DNA of 64,000 nucleotides from the NCBI GenBank assembly GCA_003576705.1, contig QOZS01000018.1, positions 1-64,000 of the forward strand. The letters are read 5' to 3'. The notes beneath the pieces are model-generated. The model worked only from the letters and a program-made list of their open reading frames with translations, was not told where the DNA came from and searched no databases. Positions 18,331 to 30,130 of this stretch are shown here, one piece after another. The position numbers and the translations under genes are program-made. How positions within the stretch are numbered: the stretch's first letter is position 1; the number at the start of each line of letters is the position of its first letter. Origin of the DNA: Desertibaculum subflavum (GTDB taxonomy: Bacteria; Pseudomonadota; Alphaproteobacteria; Ferrovibrionales; Ferrovibrionaceae).

Positions 18331-19499
18331 ACGCGGCTCCCCGGCGCGGCGGTGAGCTCGACCGCGGCGTCGAGCAGGATGGCGGCGGCGAAGGCGAGCG
18401 CGACCGTCGGCACCGCGCCGAGCAGCACCAGGTCCATCGCCGTCTGGCCCAGGCCCTGGAACACGAAGACGCCGAAGCCGCCGCCGCCGATCAGCGCCGC
18501 GATGGTGGCAAGCCCGATATTCTGCACCAGCACGATGCGGATGCCGGCGAGGATCACCGGCAGCGCGAGCGGCAGCTCGATCCGGGTGAGTCTTTGGCGC
18601 GCGGTCATGCCCATGCCGCGCGCGGCGTCGTTGGCGGCGGCGGGGACTTGCGCGAGGCCGACCACCGTGTTCGCCACCATCGGCAGCAGGGAATAGAGGA
18701 ACAGCGCGAGCGCGGCCGGCGCGGCGCCGATGCCGCGGATGCCGATGACGGAGGCTCCCGGCAGGTTGGCGGCGATCCAGCCGAGCGGCGCGATCAACAG
18801 GCCGAACAGCGCGATCGAGGGGATGGTCTGGATCATGTTGAGCAGGTTCAGCACCGCGTCGCGCAAGCCGCTGACGCGGTGGCAGAGGATGCCGAGCGGG
18901 ATGCCGGCGACGATTGCCGCGGCGAGCGAGCCGAGCGCGAGCGCCAGGTGGCGCGCGCCCTCGGCCCAGAAGCGGTCGGCACGGTTCGCGTATTCCTTCA
19001 GCAGCGAGAGCCCGTCCCAGGCGCCGAGCGCGAGCAAGAGCCAGATCGCGGCGGCCACCGCAGCGAGCGCCGCGATCCGTGCCGTGGCCGAGAGCTGGAG
19101 CCGGGTCAGCGCGTCGGCGGCGAGCAGCGCGAAGGCGAAGCCGAGCAGCCAGAAGCCCGAAGCCGGCGCCACGCGGGCATAGGCGTTGTCCGGCGGGGTC
19201 AGGTGATGCGCGGCGGTGCCGATCAGCAGGGCGAGCGTGGCGAGCGCCGCGAGCGCGGCGGCGAGCCGCGCGGGCGCCGGACTGCGCAGCATGGCGACCA
19301 GCGCGGCACCGGCCACGACCAGCAGCAGCGCCGTCGCCCACCCGGCCGGCAGCGCCTCCCAGATCGCCCGCCCCTCGCCCGGCACGATGCGGTTGGCGCG
19401 GAAAGTCGCGAACGGCGCCCCCGCCGCCGCCGCGGCGACGATGCCGATCACCAGGCCGAGCTTGTCGAAGGACGGCCTCGGCCGGTCCGGCGTTGCCAC
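18327..19499 (-). CDS. Osmoprotectant ABC transporter permease with extended N-terminal membrane region
   Basis: 390 aa. The C-terminal ~210 residues are a typical OpuC/Yeh permease, with the EAA-like loop AANDAARGMGMTARQRLTRIELPLALPVILAGIR. Ahead of it are about 170 residues with four to five extra hydrophobic segments (LGLVIGIVAAAAAGAPFATF, WATALLLVVAGAALVAM, LAALATLALLIGTAAH, FWLLGFAFALLAADAL). This two-part build is like YehY of E. coli. The start is a GTG two bases after the binding-protein stop. It overlaps the ATPase gene by four bases. Confidence 0.88.
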   Translation of the reverse strand: MATPDRPRPSFDKLGLVIGIVAAAAAGAPFATFRANRIVPGEGRAIWEALPAGWATALLLVVAGAALVAMLRSPAPARLAAALAALATLALLIGTAAHHLTPPDNAYARVAPASGFWLLGFAFALLAADALTRLQLSATARIAALAAVAAAIWLLLALGAWDGLSLLKEYANRADRFWAEGARHLALALGSLAAAIVAGIPLGILCHRVSGLRDAVLNLLNMIQTIPSIALFGLLIAPLGWIAANLPGASVIGIRGIGAAPAALALFLYSLLPMVANTVVGLAQVPAAANDAARGMGMTARQRLTRIELPLALPVILAGIRIVLVQNIGLATIAALIGGGGFGVFVFQGLGQTAMDLVLLGAVPTVALAFAAAILLDAAVELTAAPGSRV

Positions 19500-19501
19500 G
19501 G

Positions 19502-20410
19502 CTATTTGAAGAACGCGTTCTTCTTCAGGAAGTCCGCCGCCACCGCCTTGGCCGGCTCGCCGCCGACCTGCACGCGGCCGTTGAGCTGTTGCAGGGTGAC
19601 GAGGTCGAGCTTGGCGAAGACCGGCTTCAGCCAGTCGGCGATCGCGGGATGCGCCTTCAGCACCGCCTCGCGGATGATCGGCGCCGGCTGGTAGACCGGC
19701 TGCACATGCTTGTCGTCCTGCAGCACGACCAGGCCGGAGGCGGCGATGCCGCCATCGGTGCCGTAGACCATGGCGGCATTGGCGCCGCTGGTCTGGTTGG
19801 CCGCCGCGGCGATGGTGGCCGCGGTGTCGCCGCCGGCCAAGGTGATCAGCTGGTCCGGCTTCAGCTTGAAGCCGTAGGCCGCCTGGAAGGCCGGCAGCGC
19901 CGCCGCGGAGTTCACGAACTCGGCCGAGGCGGCGAGCTTCACCTGGCCGCCGCCCGCGATGTATTTGCCGAAATCGGAGAGGGTGGCGAGCTTGTTCCCC
20001 TGCGCGAGATCCTTGCGCAGCGCGATGCCCCAGGTGTTGTCGGCCGGCGCCGGGGTCAGCCAGACGATCTTGTTGGCGTCGTAGTCGAGCTTTTTCGCCG
20101 TCGCATAGGCCTTGCCCGCATCCTTCCACAGCGGGTCGTCCGCCTTGTTGAAGAAGAAGGCGGCGTTGCCGGTATATTCCGGATAGATGTCGATCTCACC
20201 CGCGGCGATGGCCTTGCGCACGACAGGCGTGCCGCCGAGCTGGATGCGGCTGGTGGTCTTGACGCCGTTGCCCTCCAGCACCTGCGCGATGATATGGCCG
20301 AGCACGCCGCCCTCAGTGTCGATCTTGGACGCGACGACGACCTGCGCCTGCGCGGAGGTGCCGAGGACGAGCGCCAGGGCGGCGCCGAGCAGGATGGTTC
20401 GAAGGGTCAT
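19502..20410 (-). CDS. Osmoprotectant-binding periplasmic protein (OpuCC/OsmF-like)
   Basis: 302 aa with a Sec signal peptide (MTLRTILLGAALALVLGTSAQAQ). The mature protein has the OpuAC-type features VVASKIDTEGGVLGHIIAQVLEGNG and EIDIYPEYTGNAAFFF, which in this family help bind quaternary ammonium compounds. C-terminal text (YGTDGGIAASGLVVLQDDKHVQPVYQPAPIIRE) also fits. The ATG at 20410 is preceded by AAGGAGAG. The frame continues open upstream into the propeller gene, but that is shadow. It feeds the permease-ATPase-permease genes immediately downstream. Confidence 0.92.
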   Translation of the reverse strand: MTLRTILLGAALALVLGTSAQAQVVVASKIDTEGGVLGHIIAQVLEGNGVKTTSRIQLGGTPVVRKAIAAGEIDIYPEYTGNAAFFFNKADDPLWKDAGKAYATAKKLDYDANKIVWLTPAPADNTWGIALRKDLAQGNKLATLSDFGKYIAGGGQVKLAASAEFVNSAAALPAFQAAYGFKLKPDQLITLAGGDTAATIAAAANQTSGANAAMVYGTDGGIAASGLVVLQDDKHVQPVYQPAPIIREAVLKAHPAIADWLKPVFAKLDLVTLQQLNGRVQVGGEPAKAVAADFLKKNAFFK

Positions 20411-20430
20411 GCGGGCTCTCCTTCCTCGCT

Positions 20431-21429
20431 TCAGTGCACCGCCACCACCGACAACACCGCCGGCAGCCCCGCGGCGGCTTGCTTCCATTCGGCGCGGTCG
20501 CTGACGCGCCAGACCTCGCCGGTATCGGTGCCGATAATCACGCCGCCGGCTTCGGCCGGATCCGGCGCGAGGCCGTGGATGTTGGCGGCCGAAGGCGAAT
20601 GCGCGCCGTCGCAGAGCGAGCGCCAGCTCTGGCCGCCGTCTTCGGAGCGATACAGCATGCAGTGGGCGCCGCCCTCGTCCTTGAAGCTGGAGAAGGCGGT
20701 CGGCGCGCTCGCCACCGTCAGGCCGTGGGGCGTGCGCGGGTCGATGCACATCGGGCGCGAATAGCGCGGCGTCACGCCGGCCCAGGCATAGCGCCACGTG
20801 TGGCCGCGATCGTCGGAGCGGAACACGCCGGCATTGCCCTCCACCATCGGCGCCACGCCGTTCAGCCGGCCATAGCCGGTGGAGGCGAACAGCGTCGCCG
20901 GCCGCGCCGGATGGGCGCACATCATGTGCAGGTCGGGATTGTCGCCGGGCAGCACCAGGCGCCAGCTTTCGCCTTCATCGTCGCTCGCCATCACGCCGCC
21001 GACCTCGACGCCGACGCGGATTCGGCGCGGGTCCTCGGCATCGATCACCAGGGCGCGGGCGCGGCCGGGCAGGCGCGGCTTGACCGGCACGCACCATTCC
21101 TGTGCTTCCGGCGTGCGCGCGAAGGATTTCACTTCCGTCCAGGTGGTGCCGCGGTCGGCGCTGCGGAACAAAGCGGCCGGCTGCGTGCCCGCGTAGAGCA
21201 CTCCCTTGCCGGCGCCGCGCACCTGCCAGACCTCGTACTCGGCCATGCCGGCGAGCGACCAGCTCGCCCCGCCATCGTCGGAGCGATAGAGCCCGGCGCC
21301 GGTGGCGGCGAAGAGGCGGCCCTCCAGCGCCTGCAGGTCGCGCACGCCGCGACTTTCCAGCACGCAGGCCGCCTGGCCGCCTTCGGTGAGCTTGAACACG
21401 CCCTTGCTGGTACCTGCCAGGATGGTCAT
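20431..21429 (-). CDS. Asp-box (BNR-repeat) beta-propeller protein
   Basis: 332 aa. At least five Asp-box motifs (S-x-D-x-G-x-x-W) are visible: YRSDDGGASW, FRSADRGTTW, MASDDEGESW, FRSDDRGHTW and YRSEDGGQSW. This predicts a six- or seven-bladed propeller of the sialidase/VPS10/photosystem-assembly-factor type. There is no signal peptide (MTILAGTSKGVFKL), so it is probably cytoplasmic. The start ATG at 21429 follows GGGAGG. It ends 20 bases before the osmoprotectant-binding protein, so it is probably co-transcribed with that importer. No catalytic residues of sialidases are evident. Function unknown. Confidence 0.82.
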   Translation of the reverse strand: MTILAGTSKGVFKLTEGGQAACVLESRGVRDLQALEGRLFAATGAGLYRSDDGGASWSLAGMAEYEVWQVRGAGKGVLYAGTQPAALFRSADRGTTWTEVKSFARTPEAQEWCVPVKPRLPGRARALVIDAEDPRRIRVGVEVGGVMASDDEGESWRLVLPGDNPDLHMMCAHPARPATLFASTGYGRLNGVAPMVEGNAGVFRSDDRGHTWRYAWAGVTPRYSRPMCIDPRTPHGLTVASAPTAFSSFKDEGGAHCMLYRSEDGGQSWRSLCDGAHSPSAANIHGLAPDPAEAGGVIIGTDTGEVWRVSDRAEWKQAAAGLPAVLSVVAVH

Positions 21430-21501
21430 GGCGCCCTCCCCTGCTGCGGACAGGTTACGGAGCCTCGCCGCCGGGCCCAAGCGATTTCCTCGCCCGCCCG
21501 C

Positions 21502-23196
21502 TCAGTGGTCGTAATGCAGGGTCATCTCGGCGCCGTCGGCGGTGCGGCGGCCCTGGATGCGGTCGGCGCTCTGGCGCAGCAGATAGCCGGCGAGCAGGCG
21601 CTCCCCGTCCTCGCTCGCCACGATCTCGCGGGGGCTCGGCTTGCGGTCGGGAACGGTCAGCGGCGCGCCGGCATAGCGGATCCGGATGTCGAGGTTGAAC
21701 TCGTCGAAGCTCGCCTCGATCTCGACGCCGCCGGGCGGGGCGCCGATGACTTCCAGCACCTGCACCGCGCCAAACACCGCGCGGCGGATCACGTCGCGCC
21801 GCGCCGCCCACCGGGCGCCGGCCTGGGTCAGGAACTGCTCGACCGCCTCGAAGCCGATGCGGCCCGGCTCGAGCCGCATGGACACGCGCTGGCGCACGCC
21901 GATGCGCATCACGAGATTGAGCGCCACGGCGCAGACGGTGCCGAGCACCAGCGAGTTGCCGAAGATCGGCCGCAGCACGAAAGGCACGCCCATCAGCGCC
22001 TCGTGATAGACGTCCGCCACCACCGCCATGGCGAAGGAAAAGCCGATGACGATGTTCTTGCGCGCGTCCAGCATGCGCGCGGTGATCATCTGCAGGCCGC
22101 TGGTGAAGACGAAGGCGGCGGTGAAGAACAGCGCCGCGCCCATCACCGGCAGCGGCATCGCCGCCAGAACCACCGCCGCCGGCGGCAGGAAGGCGAGCAC
22201 GGCGAAGCCGATGCCGACGGCATAGCCGATGCTGCGGCTGGTCACGCCGGTCGCGCCGGAGAGGCCGATCGAGGAACTGTAGGTGTTGACGCCGCAGCTG
22301 CCGATCAGGCCGCAGAAGACGACGGCGATGCCGTTGGCGGAGACGCCGCCGGCGAGCGAGGCGAATTTCGGGCGGACCCAGTCGGCATCGTTGATCCGCT
22401 GGGCGTTCGACACGTCGCCCATCGCGCGCAGCGTCGCCGCGAGCGAAGCCACCGCGAAGGGCACGACCAGCAGCGGATCGAACGACCAGCCGACATGGTC
22501 GAGCCTGGGCAGGCGGAAGATGCTGATTCCGCCCGGAGGCATGGCCTTGGAAAATTCGAGCAGGCCGAGCGCGGCGCTCAGGCCATAGCCGACGATCATG
22601 CCGATCAGCACGCAGAACATCCGGCCATAGCCGCGGGACCAGACGTTTAGCACGATCATGGTGGCGAGCGAGAGACCGGCGACGATCACGTAATCAGGGT
22701 CGATCCGCTGCCGGTCGTTGAGGCCGAGGCTGTAGCGGGCGCCGAGGCCGGCAAGCGTCAGGCCGACCACGGCGATGACCAGCCCCGCGATCTCCGGCGG
22801 CAACAGCGCGCGCAGCCGCCGGAGCAGCGGCGCGATGGCGATCTGCATCAGCCCGCCGACCACCGTCATGCCGAAGACCAGCGCCAGCCCGCCCTGGCGC
22901 AGCGCGAACAGCGAGGGGCCGAGATAGATCGCCGTGAAGGCGGCCGGGCAGAGGAAGCCCGAGCCCGCATAGGGCGAGGCGAGGCAGAACACGACCGTGG
23001 CGGCGCCGAGGCCGAGCATCGAGAGCGAGACGAGGTCGAGGAACTGGTTGCCGACCAGCCCGGCCTCGCGCGCGAGGATGATCGGAAAGACCAGGGTGAC
23101 GGCCATCAGCGCGATGTGCTGCGCCGCGGAGCCGACGACGATCGGCAACGGCGGTCGCTCGTCGACCCCGTAGATCAGCTCGGGCGGGCGGGTCAT
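21502..23196 (-). CDS. NCS2 nucleobase permease with C-terminal degenerate GHKL-like domain
   Basis: 564 aa. Residues 1 to about 430 form a xanthine/uracil permease (NCS2, UraA fold) with about 12-14 membrane segments, including FPIILAREAGLVGNQFLDLVSLSML, SVGVNTYSSSIGL-like SCGVNTYSSSIGLSGATGV and PLPVMGAALFFTAAF. The last ~120 residues are soluble. Their pattern, a helix (RRDVIRRAVFGAVQVLEVI), strands (FNLDIRIRYAG) and GERLLAGYLLRQSADRIQGRR ... MTLHYDH, resembles an RsbW-type ATPase but lacks the N-box Asn and the glycine boxes. It starts 19 bases after the STAS gene, in the signalling operon. Purine or pyrimidine transport is likely; regulation through the tail is inference. Confidence 0.88.
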   Translation of the reverse strand: MTRPPELIYGVDERPPLPIVVGSAAQHIALMAVTLVFPIILAREAGLVGNQFLDLVSLSMLGLGAATVVFCLASPYAGSGFLCPAAFTAIYLGPSLFALRQGGLALVFGMTVVGGLMQIAIAPLLRRLRALLPPEIAGLVIAVVGLTLAGLGARYSLGLNDRQRIDPDYVIVAGLSLATMIVLNVWSRGYGRMFCVLIGMIVGYGLSAALGLLEFSKAMPPGGISIFRLPRLDHVGWSFDPLLVVPFAVASLAATLRAMGDVSNAQRINDADWVRPKFASLAGGVSANGIAVVFCGLIGSCGVNTYSSSIGLSGATGVTSRSIGYAVGIGFAVLAFLPPAAVVLAAMPLPVMGAALFFTAAFVFTSGLQMITARMLDARKNIVIGFSFAMAVVADVYHEALMGVPFVLRPIFGNSLVLGTVCAVALNLVMRIGVRQRVSMRLEPGRIGFEAVEQFLTQAGARWAARRDVIRRAVFGAVQVLEVIGAPPGGVEIEASFDEFNLDIRIRYAGAPLTVPDRKPSPREIVASEDGERLLAGYLLRQSADRIQGRRTADGAEMTLHYDH

Positions 23197-23215
23197 GAGG
23201 GGGCGCGGGACACGT

Positions 23216-23566
23216 TCAGCCGAGCTGCCGCAGCGCATCCTCGCGCGATTCGTGAATGGCGAAGACCTCGGTCAGGCCCCCCATCTCGAACAGCTCGCGC
23301 ACATGGCCGGCAAGGCTGCAGAGCGCGAATCGCGCCGCCTGGCGCTCGGCCTCGTCGGTCGCCACCAGAAGCGCGCGGAAAGCGGCGCTGGTGAGGTAAA
23401 GCACAGCGCCGAGATCGACCAGGATCGACTTCTCGCCCGCCGTGATCAGGCGCGTGAGGGCGGCCATCACGTCGTTCGCATTGCTGCTGTCGATCCGGCC
23501 CGCAAGCGTCACCACGCACACGCTGCCGGCGCGCGTCTCGCCGATGCTGAGGGCGCTGTTGTTCAT
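23216..23566 (-). CDS. STAS-domain anti-sigma factor antagonist (RsbV/SpoIIAA-like)
   Basis: 116 aa, a single STAS domain. VVTLAGRIDSSNANDVMAAL forms the first half, and ILVDLGAVLYLTSAAFRALL carries the conserved Ser phosphorylation site (TSAAFR). In partner switching the unphosphorylated STAS protein captures the RsbW-like kinase, and phosphorylation releases it. The ATG at 23566 follows GGAGGAAGGA and overlaps the RsbW-like stop by four bases (ATGA). No sigma factor gene is nearby, so the final target is unclear. Confidence 0.93.
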   Translation of the reverse strand: MNNSALSIGETRAGSVCVVTLAGRIDSSNANDVMAALTRLITAGEKSILVDLGAVLYLTSAAFRALLVATDEAERQAARFALCSLAGHVRELFEMGGLTEVFAIHESREDALRQLG

Positions 23567-24009
23567 TCTTCCTTCCTCCCGCCGATGGCGCCTACCGCGC
23601 ACGACTTGACGAGCCGGGTGTGGTTGCGCCCGGCGATGCGCTCGTAAGCGAACTGGTCCACCAGCTGCTTCACCATGTGAATGCCGAGCCCCCCCGGCCG
23701 TGGCCGTTTCCCGGCCGGCGGCGGCTCGGGAGCAGGCGCCGCGAGCGGGTCGAAGGCCCGGCCGTCATCGACGATCTCGAGCTCGACCTGGTCCGCGCCC
23801 GCGCGGATCCGCACCAGAATTTCATGCCGCCCCCCGTCATCCCAGGCGTATTTGATCAGATTGCTGACGACCTCGTCGAGCGCAACCTGAAGCTGCATCA
23901 AGGGACGCATTCCGATGCCGAGCTCGGCGGCGAGCGCGTCCAGCGCATCGCGCAGGGTGCCGATCTCCGCCATCTCGCTGCCGATACGGAGCTCGACCTC
24001 GCGCATCAT
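23563..24009 (-). CDS. RsbW-like serine kinase / anti-sigma ATPase
   Basis: 148 aa with a GHKL ATPase domain: N-box LQVALDEVVSNLIKYAW (E and N present), G1 box VDDGRAFDP and G2 box PGGLGIHMVKQLVD. It looks catalytically competent. Members phosphorylate a STAS partner and bind a sigma factor or another effector. Two tandem ATGs (24009, 24006) are possible starts. It begins 10 bases after the phosphatase gene and overlaps the STAS gene, so the three gene products of the switch are made together. Confidence 0.93.
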   Translation of the reverse strand: MMREVELRIGSEMAEIGTLRDALDALAAELGIGMRPLMQLQVALDEVVSNLIKYAWDDGGRHEILVRIRAGADQVELEIVDDGRAFDPLAAPAPEPPPAGKRPRPGGLGIHMVKQLVDQFAYERIAGRNHTRLVKSCAVGAIGGRKEE

Positions 24010-24019
24010 GATGCCTCGC

Positions 24020-25246
24020 TCACGTGGCGGGGCCGGCCCAGGCGATCGGCGGCACGTCGCCCGCCGCCCCGGCGGGCCGCCAGCGCAGGGCGAGCGCGGT
24101 GACGTCGTCGGCCCGGGGCGCGCTGCCGGTAAAGACGTCGACCGCGTCCTTGACCGCGCGCACCATGTCGAGCGGCTCCGCCGCATTGGCCTCGCGCAGG
24201 AGTCGGCCCAGCCGCTCAATCGAGAACAGGTCGCCCTTGTCGTTCAGTGCCTCGAACACACCGTCGGAGCAGACGAACAGCGCATCGCCCGGCTGGATCG
24301 CCAATGTGCGGGTCTGATAGGCGGCCTGGCGGCGCACGCCCAGCGGCATGGCGGGCTTCGCGTCGATCTGCCGGGTTTCGCCGGTGGCGGAGACGAGGTG
24401 CGGCGGGGGGTGGCCGGCATTGACGAAGGAAACGAGGCCCGTACGGGTGTCGATCAGGCCCAGGAACAGGGTGACGAACATGCGGTCGTCGTTGTTCTGG
24501 CAGAGCTCGCGGTTCACCGCCTCGGCGACGAGGCCCGGATCGATCTCGTCGGCGCGCCATTCACGCCACAGATTGACCGAGATGCGGACCAGGCTCCGCG
24601 CGCGCGCCATGAACATCGCCGCCGAGGCGCCCTTGCCGGACACGTCGCCGACCAGGAAACAGAAGGCGTGCTCGCCGGCATAGAAGCAGTCGTACAGGTC
24701 CCCGCCGACCTCGCGCGCCGGCTGCATGACCGCATGCACGGCGACCGGGTGCGACGGCGAGCAGGCCGGAAACTGGTTCGGCAGCATGGCAAGCTGCAGC
24801 GCGCGGGCGGCATCCAGCTCCTGCTCCAGCCGGGCGAGATTGCGGCGCACCTCGTCGCGCAGGCGCTTCTTCTCCAGCGAGGCGCCGACCCGGGCCCGGA
24901 GCAATGTGGGATTGAACGGCTTGGTGAGATAGTCCTCGGCGCCGAGCTCGATGCAGCGGATGACGCTGTCCAGCTCGTCCAGCGCCGAGATCATGATGAT
25001 CGGGATGTCGCGCAGCGCCGGCGTCGCCTTGACCTGTTCCAGCACCTCGTAGCCGTTCAGGTCCGGCATCATGATGTCGAGCAGGACGAGGTCGAAGCGC
25101 TCCGCGTTCAGCTTGTCGAGCGCCTCCCGCCCGTTGGCGGCGGTGGCAAGGTTGGTATAGCCCTCGCGGGTGAGCCGGCGGGTCAGCGTGTAGCGGTTGT
25201 CCTCGTTGTCGTCCACGACGAGGAGAGCGGGGTCGCCCACGGTCAT
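24020..25246 (-). CDS. Response-regulator PP2C phosphatase (RsbU/SpoIIE-like)
   Basis: 408 aa. Residues about 8-125 are a receiver domain with the phosphoacceptor in LVLLDIMMPDLNGYE. A coiled-coil linker follows (KKRLRDEVRRNLARLEQELDAARALQLAMLP). The SpoIIE-type PP2C domain shows its metal-binding motifs REVGGDLYD, VGDVSGKG, NAGHPPP and SDGVFEA. Such proteins dephosphorylate the STAS antagonist when their receiver is phosphorylated, most likely here by the hybrid kinase encoded two genes upstream. It overlaps the upstream lone receiver gene by four bases (ATGA). Confidence 0.95.
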   Translation of the reverse strand: MTVGDPALLVVDDNEDNRYTLTRRLTREGYTNLATAANGREALDKLNAERFDLVLLDIMMPDLNGYEVLEQVKATPALRDIPIIMISALDELDSVIRCIELGAEDYLTKPFNPTLLRARVGASLEKKRLRDEVRRNLARLEQELDAARALQLAMLPNQFPACSPSHPVAVHAVMQPAREVGGDLYDCFYAGEHAFCFLVGDVSGKGASAAMFMARARSLVRISVNLWREWRADEIDPGLVAEAVNRELCQNNDDRMFVTLFLGLIDTRTGLVSFVNAGHPPPHLVSATGETRQIDAKPAMPLGVRRQAAYQTRTLAIQPGDALFVCSDGVFEALNDKGDLFSIERLGRLLREANAAEPLDMVRAVKDAVDVFTGSAPRADDVTALALRWRPAGAAGDVPPIAWAGPAT

Positions 25247-25616
25247 GGCGCGCCGCCGCGGCCCAGTAGCGCCTGGATCTTGCCGAGCAGCCGCTCGATA
25301 TCCACGGGCTTGGTATCGAAATCGTCGCAGCCGGCGGCGAGCGCCTTCTCCCTGTCGCCGGTCATGGCATGCGCGGTGAGGGCAATGACGGGGATATGCC
25401 GCGTCGCCGCGCCCGCCTTGATGCGCCGCGTCGCTTCCCAGCCGTCGAGCACCGGCAGGCTCAGATCCATGAGGATGATCTCCGGCCGTTCCGCCGCCGC
25501 CATCGCCACGCCCTGGGCGCCGTCGGACGCGACGATGACGGTATGGCCCTTGCGCGTCAGCCGGCCCTTCAGCACATAGACGTTGTCGTCGTTGTCCTCG
25601 ACGTAAAGGATCCGGC

Positions 25617-25620
<4 letters not shown>
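25243..25620 (-). CDS. Single-domain response regulator
   Basis: 125 aa, a receiver domain only: acidic pair EDND near residue 8, phosphoacceptor Asp in [15 protein letters not shown], conserved Thr/Ala (VIALTAHAM) and Lys (DTKPVD). With no output domain, it probably shuttles phosphate or competes for the kinase. Its start and stop both overlap neighbouring genes by four bases (hybrid kinase upstream, RsbU-like phosphatase downstream). Confidence 0.95.
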
Positions 25621-28864
<3,244 letters not shown>

Positions 28865-28868
<4 letters not shown>

Positions 28869-30034
28869 GGTTGGCCCTTGGTCGACCCGGAAAGCGCAAT
28901 GTGGCGTGCATTGAGGAAACCGCGCTCCGCCAGTTCGGCCCAGCGTGCGGTGCGATTGCGGAACGCGCTGAAGCTGTCGTAGATGCGGCGCGTCATCGCA
29001 TCCTTCTGTCCGATCTCCGCGACGATGTCCCGGCTCGCCTTGCCGAGCGCCATCAGCAGCGAATCATCGAATTTGCGGATCTCGACCGACTTGTCGTTGG
29101 TGATCTGCTCAAGCGCCTTGGCGTTGTTCGCGTTGAACTCGGCAAGCGAGGTCGTGTACTCGGCCGCCGCCACCATCGTGATCAAGTTCCGGTCCTCGCC
29201 GGTCAGCGAATCCCAGAGCTTCTTGTTGATTCCCGTCGAGAGCACTGTGCCCGGCTCGTGGAAGCCGGGGTAGTAGTAGTACTTGGACACCTTGTGCAGT
29301 CCCAGCACGAGGTCGTTCCAGGGACCGACCCATTCGCCGGCATCGATGGCGCCGGACTGCAGCGCCGGAATGATTTCGCCGCCGGGCAAGGCAACAACGA
29401 CCGAACCCAGGCGGCGCAGCACCTCACCGCCCAATCCCGGCATGCGATAGCGCAGGCCCCGGTAGCTCTCAGGCCCCTGCACTTCCTTGGTGAACCACCC
29501 GCCCATCTGTACGCCGGTATTTGTCGAGAGCAGACCCTTGACGCCGTAGGAGGCGCTGAGCTCATCCCACAACGCCTGGCCGCCGCCGAAATGAATCCAG
29601 GCCGCCATCTCGTCGGCGGTCAGGCCGAAGGGAACCGCGGCAAAGAAGCTGAAGCCGGGCGACTTGGCTTCCCAGTAGTACTCGGCGGAGTGGTACATGT
29701 CGGCGACACCGGCGGCCACGGCGTCGAATGCCTCGAAGGCGCTGACCATCTCGCCGGCACCGAAAACCTTCACCTGCAGACGATTGCCGGATGCGGCGGC
29801 GATCGTCCGACCGATGCGTTCGGCACTGGTGCCGAGACCCGGCAGGCCCTTGGGCCAGCTGGTGACGAGCTTCAACTCGCGGATGCCCTGGGCAATTGCC
29901 GGTGCGGGAAACGCCGCCGCCGCGCCGGCGGCCAGCCCGCCGCGGACCAGGAACTTGCGACGATCGACAGATTTTTCAGCTCTTCCGGCAGAGCCGGACG
30001 CCACCACCATGCGAACGGACACGGTACCCCCCAT
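28865..30034 (-). CDS. TRAP-type periplasmic substrate-binding protein
   Basis: 389 aa with a Tat signal ([26 protein letters not shown]). The mature part is a DctP/TakP-type binding protein of the keto-acid/carboxylate class: [64 protein letters not shown] and [18 protein letters not shown]. No DctQ or DctM membrane genes lie nearby; instead the next gene is a sensor kinase, overlapping by four bases. The start is uncertain: ATG 30034, GTG 30022 (GGGGGG four bases upstream) or ATG 30010. It heads the seven-gene signalling operon and probably acts as a ligand receptor. Confidence 0.92.
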
Positions 30035-30130
30035 TATTTTCTTTTTTGGCCCCTAGAACCGGACATTTAATCTACAAGCGCAGCACGTTGCAAACACCGA
30101 TACCTGCTCTGGTGTTGGCAGCGCGGCCTT

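Noticed and set aside
18331..19341. Long N-terminal extension of the osmoprotectant ATPase
   Set aside because: The frame is open but Arg/Ala-rich and lies over the permease gene; the GTG at 18330 gives normal family length and a four-base overlap.
30072..30110. Terminator between the TRAP gene and tgt
   Set aside because: AACACC/GGTGTT pairs across a 12-base loop but only six bases long and without a T-run, so too weak to call.
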